DNA of 64,000 nucleotides from Enhygromyxa salina (GTDB taxonomy: Bacteria > Myxococcota_A > Polyangia > Nannocystales > Nannocystaceae), in contig NZ_PVNK01000037.1 of assembly GCF_002994615.1 (NCBI RefSeq), positions 1-64,000 of the forward strand, read 5' to 3'. A program made the translations under genes and the position numbers. Under the pieces are notes generated by a model. It did no database searches, had not been told where the DNA came from, and saw nothing but the letters and a program-made list of their open reading frames with translations. The stretch's first letter is position 1. Each line of letters opens with the position of its first letter. Of the stretch, positions 17,766 to 26,460 are shown piece after piece.

Positions 17766-20272
17766 GAGCTCACCTCCGGCTTGGCAGGGCGTCGGAGCCT
17801 GGCGAAGAGCGAGGCCAGCCCCGGCGCGGCGAACAGCCCGAGCCCACACCCGAGCACGCCGCCGATCCCCACCGCCAGGCCGAGCTCACGCCACAGCGGC
17901 TGGGCCGAGCTCAGGAGCGCGGCGGCGGCGATGATCGGACAGGCCGCGCCGAGCAGCAGGGGGCGGGTCCCCGGGCCGGACTGGGTCCCGGACTCGGTCC
18001 CGGCCTGAGCCTCGGTCCGGGCCGCGATCCGACACGCGCGCGCCCCCGTCAGCCCCGCGCCCGCGCCGACGAGGACGAGCGCCGGGACCAGGTGGGGGCC
18101 GGTGCTTTGACCGAGAAGCGAGAGCCCGAGCAGGACCCCGCCCTCGCACGCGACCCCGACCAGCGCGGCCGCGAGCGCGATCCCGAGGCTGCCGGTCCCG
18201 AGCCAGACCAAAAAGGCCGTCAGCCACAGCCCGGCGACGACGACGACCCCGAGGCGCCGGTCGAATTCTCGCGCGTCGACCATCGCCGCGATCGCGGGCC
18301 CGCGCAGGCTCGGGAGCTCGGCCAGTTGCGCGGCCGACAGCGCCGCGCGGGGCAGCCCGTCGTGACCGCGGAGCTCGACGCGCGCGCGCAGCTCGACCTC
18401 CTCGCCCTCGCCGACGAGGTAGGCGCTGATCCACGGCCCGAGGGGACCGTCGAGGGCCGCCTGGGCGCTGGGCAGATCCTCGATGTCCGTGGCCCCGCGG
18501 ACGAACTCGGCGAAGGCCTCGGCGCGCAGGCCCTGATCCACGAGCAGCTCGTGGAGCGCGGCCATCCGATCGTCGAGCTTCAGCTTGGCCAGGGCCTGCT
18601 TGCGGGCCTCGAGCTCGGCGCGGGGCAGGACGAAGCTCCCGGGGGTGTCCACGCGGCGGGCGGTGTCGGGCACGAGCACGGCCAGCTGCGCCGCGGTCTC
18701 GGCCGCCGCGTCGAGGGCCGCGGCCGCGGGCGTGTCGAAGCTCGTCTGCTCGTCGGGGGCTGCTGGAGTTGTCGACGCCGTGACGATCATCGTGGGATCG
18801 AAGAAGTGCTCGATCAGCTCGCGCTCGTGCGGATCGAGCTCGGTGACCGGGAGCCGGGCCGCCGAGCGGTAGGGCAGCTGCGGCGCCGCCCAGGCCCCGG
18901 CCGCGCTCAGCCCCACGCAGACCAGGACCGCGAGCGCGGCGATCGGCTTGGGACGGAGGCCTCGGCGCCGCCACTCGGAGTCCGCCGGGGAGCTCGGCAG
19001 CAGCTCGACCAGCGCGGGCACGACCAGGCGCATGATCAGCGCCGCGGCCAGGCAGGCCAGGGCCCACCACAGGGCCCAGCGCTGCCACAGCGGGTAGGGC
19101 GAGAGGGCCAGCGGAGCCAGGGCCCCGGCGACGACGAGGGTCCCGGCCCAGCCGCGGGCGCCGAGCTCGTGGACGCGCAAGCCCGCGTCGCAGCCGAAGC
19201 CGAGCACCAAAATGCTCAGCGCGACCGAGGGCAGCCCCAGCCCTCCGAGGCCCAGACCCCCGAGGCTCTCGAGCTCGAGACCGACGCCAGCCCAGGCCAG
19301 CCAGACCCAGACCGAGGCCAGACCCAGGCCCATGACCAGGACCGGGACCACGCGGCGCACGACGATCGACAGGGCCAGGATCAGCCCCGCGCAGCAGGCC
19401 ACGATCGCCGTCGCCGCGTCGCGTCGGAGCTGGGTCGCGAGCGCGGCCTCACTCAGGCGAGGATCGATCAGCGCGACGCTGACCGGCAGGCCGTCGACGG
19501 CGGCCTCGAGCTCGGCGCGCAGCTCGTTGGCGGTCCGGTCTGAGCGCAGCGCGATCAGGGCTCGGTCCCCGCTGGCCGCGATCAGATCTCCGCTCGCGCT
19601 GACCTGCGGCCCGTGGCTGCCCGGGGCCTCGGCGACGTGCCCGAGCCGCCCGGCCTCGCCCTTGGCGAGCTCGTGAACGCCGAGGGGATCGCGGCGTGGC
19701 TGCTCGCCGGAGACCGAGAACAGCGGGCTCGTCAGCCGCGCGTCGAGGCCCTGGACCTCCGCGAGCATGCGCGCGTCGGACAGGCGCTCGGCGAGGGCGT
19801 CGTGGGTCTCGATCGGGAGCAGGTAGAGGGCGTGGGCGTCGAGCCAGCGGGTGATCTCGGTCCGCGGTGGGGCCAGCGGCACGCGCTCCTCGCCGAGCGC
19901 CTCTTCGATCGCAAAGGCGGCCTCGTCGAGGATCGTGCGCGGATCGCTGGGGTCGTCGTCGCCCGGACCGTCGGCCGATTCGAGGCCGTCGGGCAGCGCG
20001 CGCAGCAGGACCAGCGGCCGCCCCTCGCTCGCGCGGTGGACCTCCGGGACCAGCGAGTCGAGCGCGCCGGACCACAGCGACGACGCGCGGTCGAGCTGGA
20101 TCAGCTGGACCAGGGCCACGAGCGTGACCAGGGCCCACACGCCCAAGATCACCAGCGCGAGCGGGCGCGGCAACGGACCGAGGCGAGCAGCCGCGCGGGG
20201 CTCGTCCGCGCGCGCGCGCGCGGTCGTCTGCCCCTTGGCTTCGCCTTGGCCCTCGCTCACGCGCCCGGACAT
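17762..20272 (-). CDS. MMPL/RND-type exporter
   Basis: An 836-residue membrane protein with an N-terminal membrane helix (LALVILGVWALVTLVALV), a large periplasmic domain (about 60-300), a cluster of membrane helices, a second large periplasmic domain (about 480-680) and a second helix cluster. This duplicated topology is typical of MMPL/RND permeases that export lipids. The start ATG 20272 (MSGRVSEGQG) is followed by a disordered cytoplasmic stretch. The gene overlaps the LolA-like gene at GTGA and is divergent from uvrD, with 40 bp between start codons. Cargo is unknown. Confidence 0.82.
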   Translation of the reverse strand: MSGRVSEGQGEAKGQTTARARADEPRAAARLGPLPRPLALVILGVWALVTLVALVQLIQLDRASSLWSGALDSLVPEVHRASEGRPLVLLRALPDGLESADGPGDDDPSDPRTILDEAAFAIEEALGEERVPLAPPRTEITRWLDAHALYLLPIETHDALAERLSDARMLAEVQGLDARLTSPLFSVSGEQPRRDPLGVHELAKGEAGRLGHVAEAPGSHGPQVSASGDLIAASGDRALIALRSDRTANELRAELEAAVDGLPVSVALIDPRLSEAALATQLRRDAATAIVACCAGLILALSIVVRRVVPVLVMGLGLASVWVWLAWAGVGLELESLGGLGLGGLGLPSVALSILVLGFGCDAGLRVHELGARGWAGTLVVAGALAPLALSPYPLWQRWALWWALACLAAALIMRLVVPALVELLPSSPADSEWRRRGLRPKPIAALAVLVCVGLSAAGAWAAPQLPYRSAARLPVTELDPHERELIEHFFDPTMIVTASTTPAAPDEQTSFDTPAAAALDAAAETAAQLAVLVPDTARRVDTPGSFVLPRAELEARKQALAKLKLDDRMAALHELLVDQGLRAEAFAEFVRGATDIEDLPSAQAALDGPLGPWISAYLVGEGEEVELRARVELRGHDGLPRAALSAAQLAELPSLRGPAIAAMVDAREFDRRLGVVVVAGLWLTAFLVWLGTGSLGIALAAALVGVACEGGVLLGLSLLGQSTGPHLVPALVLVGAGAGLTGARACRIAARTEAQAGTESGTQSGPGTRPLLLGAACPIIAAAALLSSAQPLWRELGLAVGIGGVLGCGLGLFAAPGLASLFARLRRPAKPEVSS

Positions 20273-20297
20273 TATCAGCTCGCGCGCGGGCTGCTGA

Positions 20298-20303
20298 TAT
20301 AAC
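20298..20303 (+). promoter_or_regulatory. Possible -10 element giving a near-leaderless uvrD transcript
   Basis: TATAAC at 20298-20303 is an unusually AT-rich hexamer for this sequence and ends 9 bp before the uvrD ATG at 20313, so transcription from it would leave a leader of only a few nucleotides. No strong Shine-Dalgarno sequence lies between. A convincing -35 element was not found. Confidence 0.35.
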
Positions 20304-20312
20304 CGGCCGCGC

Positions 20313-22706
20313 ATGACCGATGTCCTGCCTCTCAACCCCGCCCAGCGCGCCGGCGTCGACTACCGCGGCGGGCCGCTGCTGCTGCTCGCGGGCGCCGGGA
20401 CCGGCAAGACCCGAGTCATCACCCACCGGGTGGCCGCGCTGATCGACGAGGGCGTGCCCGCGTGGCGGATCCTCGCCGTGACCTTCACCAACAAGGCCGC
20501 GAGCGAGATGCGCGAGCGGATCGCCGGCTTGCTCGGGCTCGAGCTCGACGAGCTCCGCCGCAGCGGCCCGTGGATCGGCACCTTCCACTCGATCTGCGCC
20601 AGGATCCTACGCCGCCACGGCGAGGCCGTTGGGCTCACCCGCAACTTTGCGATCTACGACGCCGACGATCAAAAGAAGCTGATGAACCGGGTCCTCAAGG
20701 CCCTCGACATCGACACCGTCGGGTTCTCGGCCCGCGCCGCCCTCGGCAAGATCGACAGCGCCAAGAACCTCGGCCGCGGGCGCGAGCGCCTGTCCGAGAT
20801 GGGCTACGGCGAGCCGATCCACACCTGGACGGACCGGGCCTGGGCGCTCTACGAAGATCAGCTCCGGGCCGCCGACGCGGCCGACTTTGGCGATCTGCTC
20901 ACGCTCGCCGTCAAGCTGCTGCGCGAGGCCGGGACCGGGCCGACACCGACGCCGGGCGCCGAGGCCGAGCGCGGTCCTCGGCGCACCGTCAAGCTCCACA
21001 CCGACCGGGCCCCAGACCAAAACGCGGGCAAGTCGCGCGCCGTGGACCCGGTCCTCGGTCTTCGGCGGCGCTTCTTCCACGTCGTCGTCGACGAGTACCA
21101 GGACACCAACCCGGTCCAGGCCGAGCTCGTGGATCTGCTGTGCAGCGAGCACGCGCAGCTGTGCGTGGTCGGCGACGACGACCAGGCGATCTACGGCTGG
21201 CGCGGGGCCGACGTCGGCCAGATCCTCGGCTTCCCCGATCGCCACCGCGGCTGCGAGGTCATTCGGCTCGAGCAAAATTACCGCAGCACCGCGCTGATCC
21301 TCGACTGCGCCAACGCCGTCATCCGCCACGGCGCCCGGCGCCACGACAAGCAGCTGTGGAGCGAGCTCGGGCCCGGCGAGGCCGTCGAGCTCCACGGCTT
21401 CGCCGACGAGCGCGACGAGGCGCGCTTCGTCGCGCGCACGGTCCAGCGGGCGATCGACGAGGGCGAGAGCCCCTCGCAGATCGCGGTGTTCTATCGGACC
21501 CACGCCCAGTCGCGGCCCCTCGAAGAGGCCATGCGCATGTACGGGATCCGCTACCGGATGCTCGGCGGGATCCGCTTCTACGACCGCCGCGAGATCAAGG
21601 ATCTCGTCAGCTACCTGCGCCTGCTGACCAACCCGGGCTCGGACCTCGACTGCCTCCGGGTTATCAACGTGCCCGCGCGGCGGATCGGGGCCAAGACCAT
21701 CGAGCGCCTGTCGAGCTGGGCGGCGCGCAACCGCAGCTCGCTCTACGAGGCGACCGGCACCGCGTCGAAGCACGGCGCCGACGCGGGCCTCGGCAAGGCC
21801 GCGCAGCGGGCCGTGCGCGGGTTCTGGGAGCTGGTCGAAGAGCTCCGCGAGCTCGCCCAGGCCGACAAGCTGAGCCACGACCAGATCGCCGCGCTCGTCG
21901 TCGAGCGCTCGGCCTACGTCGAGTCGCTCGAGCAAGAGCCCGACGGCGACACGCGGATCGAGAACCTCAACGAGTTCATCGGCGCGCTCGAGCAGTTCGT
22001 GGCCGAGCAGCCCGAGGCCAGCCTCGCCGAGTACCTCGAGCAGATCTCGCTCGCGACCGACAGCGACGACCAGCGCGTCGACGAGGCGATCACCTTGATG
22101 ACGATCCACTCGGCCAAGGGCCTCGAGTTCGATCGCGTGATCCTCACGGGCATGGAGGAGGGCGTGTTCCCCCACATCCGCGTGCTCAAGGGCGACGACC
22201 CGCTCGCGCTCGAAGAGGAGCGGAGGCTGGTCTACGTCGCCCTGACCCGGGCCCGGCGCAAGCTCGCGCTCAGCTACGTGCAGTCGCGCTTTTTGTGGGG
22301 CGACAGCCAGCAAAACGAGCCGTCTCAATTCCTGCGCCAGCTGCCCGAAGAGGCGATCACGCGCCACGGCCTCGCGACCGCCCGCCGTCGACGTCGCGCG
22401 CTCGAGTCCGCCCCGCGCAAGCGCGAGTCGCGGTGGGACGACGACATCGAGCTCGAGCCCGAGTTCTCGGGCACGACGGCGGTCGGGCGCGGCCGCGGCC
22501 GCTCTGGCGACGACGGCGGCCAGCCGAGCATCGACTACGACGCCGACGAGACCGTGCAGGTGTTTCGCGGCATGCAGGTCCGCCACGCGAAGTTCGGCGT
22601 CGGGACCGTGGTCTCGTGGAGCGGGACGGGGGCGCAGATGAAGCTGACCCTGAGCTTCGGGAGCGGCCGCAAGACGATCATGGCCCGCTTCTGCCAGCCG
22701 CTCTAG
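20313..22706 (+). CDS. uvrD: UvrD/PcrA-type ATP-dependent DNA helicase
   Basis: A 797-residue superfamily 1A 3'-5' DNA helicase acting in nucleotide excision and mismatch repair. Motifs in order: AGAGTGKT (I), TFTNKAASEM (Ia), VVVDEYQDTN (II), VVGDDDQAIYGWRGAD (III), LEQNYRST (IV), TIHSAKGLEFD (V) and VYVALTRARRKL (VI). The C-terminus (about 745-797) is the small Tudor-like domain (MQVRHAKFGVGTVVSW) with which PcrA/UvrD contacts RNA polymerase. A disordered insert (about 210-240) separates motifs Ia and II. The TAG stop codon is provided by the dispersed palindrome at 22703-22722. Confidence 0.95.
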   Translation: MTDVLPLNPAQRAGVDYRGGPLLLLAGAGTGKTRVITHRVAALIDEGVPAWRILAVTFTNKAASEMRERIAGLLGLELDELRRSGPWIGTFHSICARILRRHGEAVGLTRNFAIYDADDQKKLMNRVLKALDIDTVGFSARAALGKIDSAKNLGRGRERLSEMGYGEPIHTWTDRAWALYEDQLRAADAADFGDLLTLAVKLLREAGTGPTPTPGAEAERGPRRTVKLHTDRAPDQNAGKSRAVDPVLGLRRRFFHVVVDEYQDTNPVQAELVDLLCSEHAQLCVVGDDDQAIYGWRGADVGQILGFPDRHRGCEVIRLEQNYRSTALILDCANAVIRHGARRHDKQLWSELGPGEAVELHGFADERDEARFVARTVQRAIDEGESPSQIAVFYRTHAQSRPLEEAMRMYGIRYRMLGGIRFYDRREIKDLVSYLRLLTNPGSDLDCLRVINVPARRIGAKTIERLSSWAARNRSSLYEATGTASKHGADAGLGKAAQRAVRGFWELVEELRELAQADKLSHDQIAALVVERSAYVESLEQEPDGDTRIENLNEFIGALEQFVAEQPEASLAEYLEQISLATDSDDQRVDEAITLMTIHSAKGLEFDRVILTGMEEGVFPHIRVLKGDDPLALEEERRLVYVALTRARRKLALSYVQSRFLWGDSQQNEPSQFLRQLPEEAITRHGLATARRRRRALESAPRKRESRWDDDIELEPEFSGTTAVGRGRGRSGDDGGQPSIDYDADETVQVFRGMQVRHAKFGVGTVVSWSGTGAQMKLTLSFGSGRKTIMARFCQPL

Positions 22707-22722
22707 CAGCCCGGGGTGCTAG
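22703..22722. repeat. 20-bp palindrome serving as stop codon for two converging genes
   Basis: CTAGCAGCCCGGGGTGCTAG. TAG at 22704-22706 ends uvrD and CTA at 22719-22721 ends the TPR lipoprotein on the other strand, leaving only 12 bp between the coding regions. Confidence 0.9.
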
Positions 22723-24119
22723 GGCGAAGCCTCGGCCAGGCGATCGAGGAAGGCCCGGGGGTCGGCCTTGTCCGGGATCGGCACCCAGGTCTCGTCGAAC
22801 TCGATCCCGGCCGTGGCCGCGTGGCCGCGGGCGGAGTCGTAGTCGCCGAGCCGGACCTCGAGCGCGGCCGCGTAGAAGTAGCGCAGGCCCCGGCGGAAGG
22901 GGTCGGGCTCGAGCTCGATCTCGAACAGGAGCGCGTCGCGGGTGATCTGGGCCAGCTCGATCGTGCCAGCGTTGGCCACGATCACCAGCGACTCGAGATC
23001 GTCGACCATGGCCAGGGCCAGGACCTCGTCGAGCTCTTGCTCGCCGAGGGTCAGCTGACGGATCAGCTCCGTGAGTCGCTCGGCGGCCTCGATCGCGCCG
23101 TTGCGTTCACGCTCGAGCGCCGTCACGCCGAGCATCGCCCCAGTGTGATTGGGCAGGAGATCGAGCGCGAGGGTGAAGTGCTCCTCGGCCGCGTCGAGGC
23201 GCTTGGCCGAGAGCGCGATCTCACCGCGCAGCGCCGCGAGCTGGGCCCGCTGGGTCGGATCGCCGATCTCCTCGTAGCGCCCGGCCGCGTCCGCGGCCAG
23301 CTCCTCGGCCTCGTCGAGCTGGCCCTCCTCGTAGGCGATCGCCGCGAGGATGTAGGTGACCGAGGGATCGTCGAAGCCACCCTCGAGCGCCTGGTGCAGG
23401 AAGGGGCGGGCGGCCGCGCCCGAGTAGGCCTGGAGCTGGACGCTGGCCCACATGTACGCGAGGTCCGGGGTCAGGTGGGCCTCGGCGGCCAGGGCCGCGA
23501 GATCGCTGTTCATGATCGCCGAGGCCCGCTTGGCGACCTCGGGGTTGGGCGGGCACGAGGCCGCGAACCCGGTCACCCGGACCCGCGCGATCCGGGCCTG
23601 AGTTGCGAGGGCCGGCGAGCTCTTGCCGGCCTCGATCGCGGCGTCGAGGTTGGTCAGCAGGGCCTCGACCGCGAGGTCTCCGGGCGCGACCTTGGTCGCG
23701 GGGTCGTAGTCGACCGTGCGCGCGTGGGGCCCGGGCTCATCGGGCAGGCGCCAGGCCACGCCGCGGATGCAGGTCGTGAAGTACATCGAGGCGAGGTCGG
23801 CCCGCGCGACCGCGACCCAGTGCCGACCCGAGCCCGACGCCGCCGCGCTCAGGGCCTTGTCGGCGCTTTGGGCCTTGCCCTCGCGCAGGAGCTCGCGGGC
23901 CTCGTTCATGGCCGCGAGGGTCGACTGGTTGACGTGGGCCTTGGCGACGTCGATCAGCGGGCTGAGATCTTGCCACGCGGGCCAGCTGCCCATCGGGACC
24001 TCGGCTTGGCGGCCGAGCGTCCCTCGCACGCAGCCAGCGCTGCCGATCGCGCCGACGCTGGCGCAGGTGAGCAGCAGCGCGGTCAGCAGCTTGGCGGGCC
24101 AGGTCGGGAGCGCGGGCAT
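22719..24119 (-). CDS. TPR-type helical-repeat lipoprotein
   Basis: A 466-residue protein with a signal peptide and lipobox GSAGC, then helical repeats. Segments such as SVTYILAAIAYEEGQLDEAEELAADAA, LAALRGEIALSAKRLDAAEEHF and LRYFYAAALEVRLGDYDSARGHAAT (shown here in part) follow the TPR A/B helix pattern. TPR lipoproteins usually act as scaffolds in envelope complexes. Extra Cys residues (TTCIRG, ASCPPN) may pair. No neighbouring gene indicates a partner. The stop codon lies within the palindrome shared with uvrD. Confidence 0.75.
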   Translation of the reverse strand: MPALPTWPAKLLTALLLTCASVGAIGSAGCVRGTLGRQAEVPMGSWPAWQDLSPLIDVAKAHVNQSTLAAMNEARELLREGKAQSADKALSAAASGSGRHWVAVARADLASMYFTTCIRGVAWRLPDEPGPHARTVDYDPATKVAPGDLAVEALLTNLDAAIEAGKSSPALATQARIARVRVTGFAASCPPNPEVAKRASAIMNSDLAALAAEAHLTPDLAYMWASVQLQAYSGAAARPFLHQALEGGFDDPSVTYILAAIAYEEGQLDEAEELAADAAGRYEEIGDPTQRAQLAALRGEIALSAKRLDAAEEHFTLALDLLPNHTGAMLGVTALERERNGAIEAAERLTELIRQLTLGEQELDEVLALAMVDDLESLVIVANAGTIELAQITRDALLFEIELEPDPFRRGLRYFYAAALEVRLGDYDSARGHAATAGIEFDETWVPIPDKADPRAFLDRLAEASP

Positions 24120-24266
24120 CGAGGCGCGAGCCTACAATATTTGCCCCCCACGACCGGCCGGGGCGCTGCCACGCACGGCCGGTCGCTCGTTTCTCGCTCG
24201 GTGGGCTGGGATGAGCTTCGCGATCAGGGGCATGGGTCGCGCTTGGCGCGGGCTTCAGACGGACGC

Positions 24267-25499
24267 TCAAAACCCCCGCAGCGCCCGGCGTTGCTCGTCC
24301 AGCGTCAGCTTTGCCCCAACGTCGAGGAAGCTCGCGCGCTCGATCGCGGCGGCCCAGCTTCGCTTGGGCCAGCGCGCCGCCGTCAGGCCATGGATCAGCT
24401 TGAGCGTGCGAAACGCGTCAAAGGACTCGCGCAGGCGTCGCTCGAGCTGCGCCGCCCGGTAGCGATCGGTGAGCGCGCGTGCAGCCCCGAGCGCCTCGTG
24501 CAGTTGTGGGATGTCTTCGAACTCCTCGCACAGCTGCGCGAGCGCGCCGAGGCCCGCATCGACCTCGCCGCGGCCGATCGACCCGTGCGCGGCCAGGACC
24601 CGCGCCAGCGTCTCGAACACCCGGGGGTCGTACACACGCAGATCCTCGCCGGCGAGCAGGGCCTCGACCGCGGGCCCGGTGCCGAAGGGCGCCCGCGAAG
24701 ATCGGCGCGAGCGGATCTCGACCGGCGCGCCGCCGACCGAGCGCACGGGCCCGAGCTTGGCGACCTTGTTGAGGAGATAAAAATCCTCGCCCGCCTTTCG
24801 TCGCGGGAACCCGCGGACCCCCGCGTAGGCCGAGCACGACACGCTGATCAAGCTCCCGATCGTGTGAAAGGCGTAGCCCGACCCGGCGAAGCGGAGCCCG
24901 GCGACGTAGTAGCGCAGGCTCAGCTCATAGCGAAGGGTGGCCTCGTGGGCGCGGGCGTCGTCGCCGGGCACGTGCCAAAAGGGCGCGACCACGGCCGCCG
25001 CGTCGAGCCCCGCGACGCGCTCGAAGTGCTCGGCGGGCAGCCGCGCGTCGGCGTCGGTCGAGTGGATCCACGGCCAGCGCAGCGCGCCGAGCTCGTGGAG
25101 CCGCAAGACCAGATCCGCGCCGATCTTGCGCGCGAGCCCGACCCCGTCCTCGGGCCCAAACGAGCGCTCCTCTCGGCAGCGATCGACCAGCAACACATCG
25201 AGGTCGCCGACGCGGTGCAGGCTCAGCCCTGCCGGGCCGCGCCAGCGCAGCGCTCGAGCCTCGACGCGCTCGAGCAGCTCCTCGCTCGCGTCGCAGCCCG
25301 CGGGGGCGTTGACAACCAGCACGCACAAGACCGAGCCCCGCCCGGCCGGCGCGGACGCAGCCTCGAGACACTCGACCCCTTCACGCCGGGCCGGAATGAC
25401 CACCGCATGAGCCCAGGGACCAAGGCGACACAGCTGCTCGAGCTCGCCGCATCCGGCCTCTGCTTCCGCGTAGCGCCCGAGGTACTTCGTCACCGACAC
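24267..25499 (-). CDS. Glycosyltransferase family 2-like protein (GT-A fold)
   Basis: A 410-residue cytoplasmic protein. The N-terminal half follows GT-A architecture: HAVVIPARRE at the first strand, SVLCVLVVNAPAG, VGLARKIGADLVLRLHE, and the DxD-type motif in HSTDADARLP, which binds the nucleotide-sugar metal. Later SAYAGVRGFPRRKAGEDF matches the acceptor-side ED motif of family 2 enzymes. The C-terminal 130 residues are helical and of unknown role. Two GTG codons (25499, 25493) are possible starts. Donor and acceptor cannot be told from the sequence; no polysaccharide cluster is nearby. Confidence 0.72.
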   Translation of the reverse strand: MSVTKYLGRYAEAEAGCGELEQLCRLGPWAHAVVIPARREGVECLEAASAPAGRGSVLCVLVVNAPAGCDASEELLERVEARALRWRGPAGLSLHRVGDLDVLLVDRCREERSFGPEDGVGLARKIGADLVLRLHELGALRWPWIHSTDADARLPAEHFERVAGLDAAAVVAPFWHVPGDDARAHEATLRYELSLRYYVAGLRFAGSGYAFHTIGSLISVSCSAYAGVRGFPRRKAGEDFYLLNKVAKLGPVRSVGGAPVEIRSRRSSRAPFGTGPAVEALLAGEDLRVYDPRVFETLARVLAAHGSIGRGEVDAGLGALAQLCEEFEDIPQLHEALGAARALTDRYRAAQLERRLRESFDAFRTLKLIHGLTAARWPKRSWAAAIERASFLDVGAKLTLDEQRRALRGF

Positions 25500-25725
25500 G
25501 TCGCTTCAGAGTCGAGCCCGCTCGCCCGCGTGTCCAGGCCGAAGACGATCTGGCTGAGACCTCGACCTCGCTCGCCCCACGCGCACCCCCCAGCTCGCAA
25601 GACAACCCCAAGTCGCGCCGCGATCTCCGAGGGCTTCGCGGAGCGCGACGACGCCAACGTGGACGACGACGACAGGTGCGGGCTTCGTCCTGGCGGGCGT
25701 CGAGGCGCCCTGGAGGGGGGCGTTT

Positions 25726-26298
25726 TCAATGCAGAGCAGGGCGCAGGGGGAGCTCCGCGACGAGCTTGGCCTCGAGCTTCAGCAGATCTGCGACGCGGGC
25801 GTCGACCTGCGCGGGCTCGAACAGCGTCCGCGCGAGGCGATGAAACAGCCCGACGTGGCGCGCCTCCGAGCGAGTCAGCTCGGCGTAGAAGTCCTTGATC
25901 TCGCCCTCGGGCAAGGCCGCGGCGACCATGCCGAAGCGCTCGCAGCCCCGGGCCTCGACCACGCCGCCCATGACCAGGCGATCGAGCAGCCGCGCGTCCC
26001 GGCCCCCGCGAACCCAGCGGATCAGGCCCTCGACGTAGGGGTCCTTCTCGTCGGGTCGCAGCGTGAGCCCGCGGGCCTCGATCAAGCGGTAGACCTGATG
26101 AAAGTGCTCGAGCTCCTCGCGCGCGAACGCGATCATCGGCTCGAGCAGCTCGCGGCGATCGGGGTAGCGCACGACGAAGGCCATGCCCGTGGCCGAGGCC
26201 TTGCGCTCGCACGCGGCGTGGTCGAGCAAGAAGGCGTCGAACTCGGCGAGCACGAGCTCGACCCAAGCCGTGGGCGTGGGAGTAGCGAGCGGGAGCAC
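25726..26298 (-). CDS. miaE: tRNA-(ms2io6A) hydroxylase MiaE
   Basis: A 190-residue ferritin-like diiron monooxygenase that hydroxylates the isopentenyl group of the modified adenosine at tRNA position 37. Ligand motifs are present in order: an early Asp/His/Glu-rich helix (FLLDHAACERKAS), AREELEHFHQVY, GGVVEARGCERF and RSEARHVGLF. Length and helix order match the family. GTG is the start. miaA and miaB are not in the window. The upstream side is occupied by a copy of the inverted-repeat element. Confidence 0.9.
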   Translation of the reverse strand: MLPLATPTPTAWVELVLAEFDAFLLDHAACERKASATGMAFVVRYPDRRELLEPMIAFAREELEHFHQVYRLIEARGLTLRPDEKDPYVEGLIRWVRGGRDARLLDRLVMGGVVEARGCERFGMVAAALPEGEIKDFYAELTRSEARHVGLFHRLARTLFEPAQVDARVADLLKLEAKLVAELPLRPALH

Positions 26299-26319
26299 GC
26301 GCGGAGCCTAACCCAACCC

Positions 26320-26452
26320 CGTGCTCCAGTGCCTCGCGCCGCCTCGCCTGGCCTGCTCACCGGGGGCTTTGGGCCGACCACCGCGGCGGTTTGGCTTCGC
26401 GCCCTCGACGAAAATTCCGGCGCGAGGACACGAGACGCTGGACCACGGGCGC
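26320..26452. repeat. Diverged copy of the long inverted-repeat element
   Basis: The left arm (GTGCTCCAGTGCCTCGCGCC onward) matches the 9030 element through CGCCTCGC and GGGGGCTTTG. The right arm shares TTTGGCTTCGCGCCCTCG and TTCCGGCGCGAGG with the right arm of that element. The terminal palindrome is lost or heavily mutated (GTGCTCCAG...CTGGACCAC). It fills the space between miaE and the end of the kinase gene. Confidence 0.75.
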
Positions 26453-26460
26453 CGACCGCG

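Noticed and set aside
22716-25898. A 1060-codon open frame on the plus strand opposite the TPR and glycosyltransferase genes
   Set aside because: In DNA of this GC content the strand opposite a real gene often stays open. The translation is Arg/Gly/Leu-rich without domains, while the minus strand has clear signal peptide, TPR and GT-A motifs.
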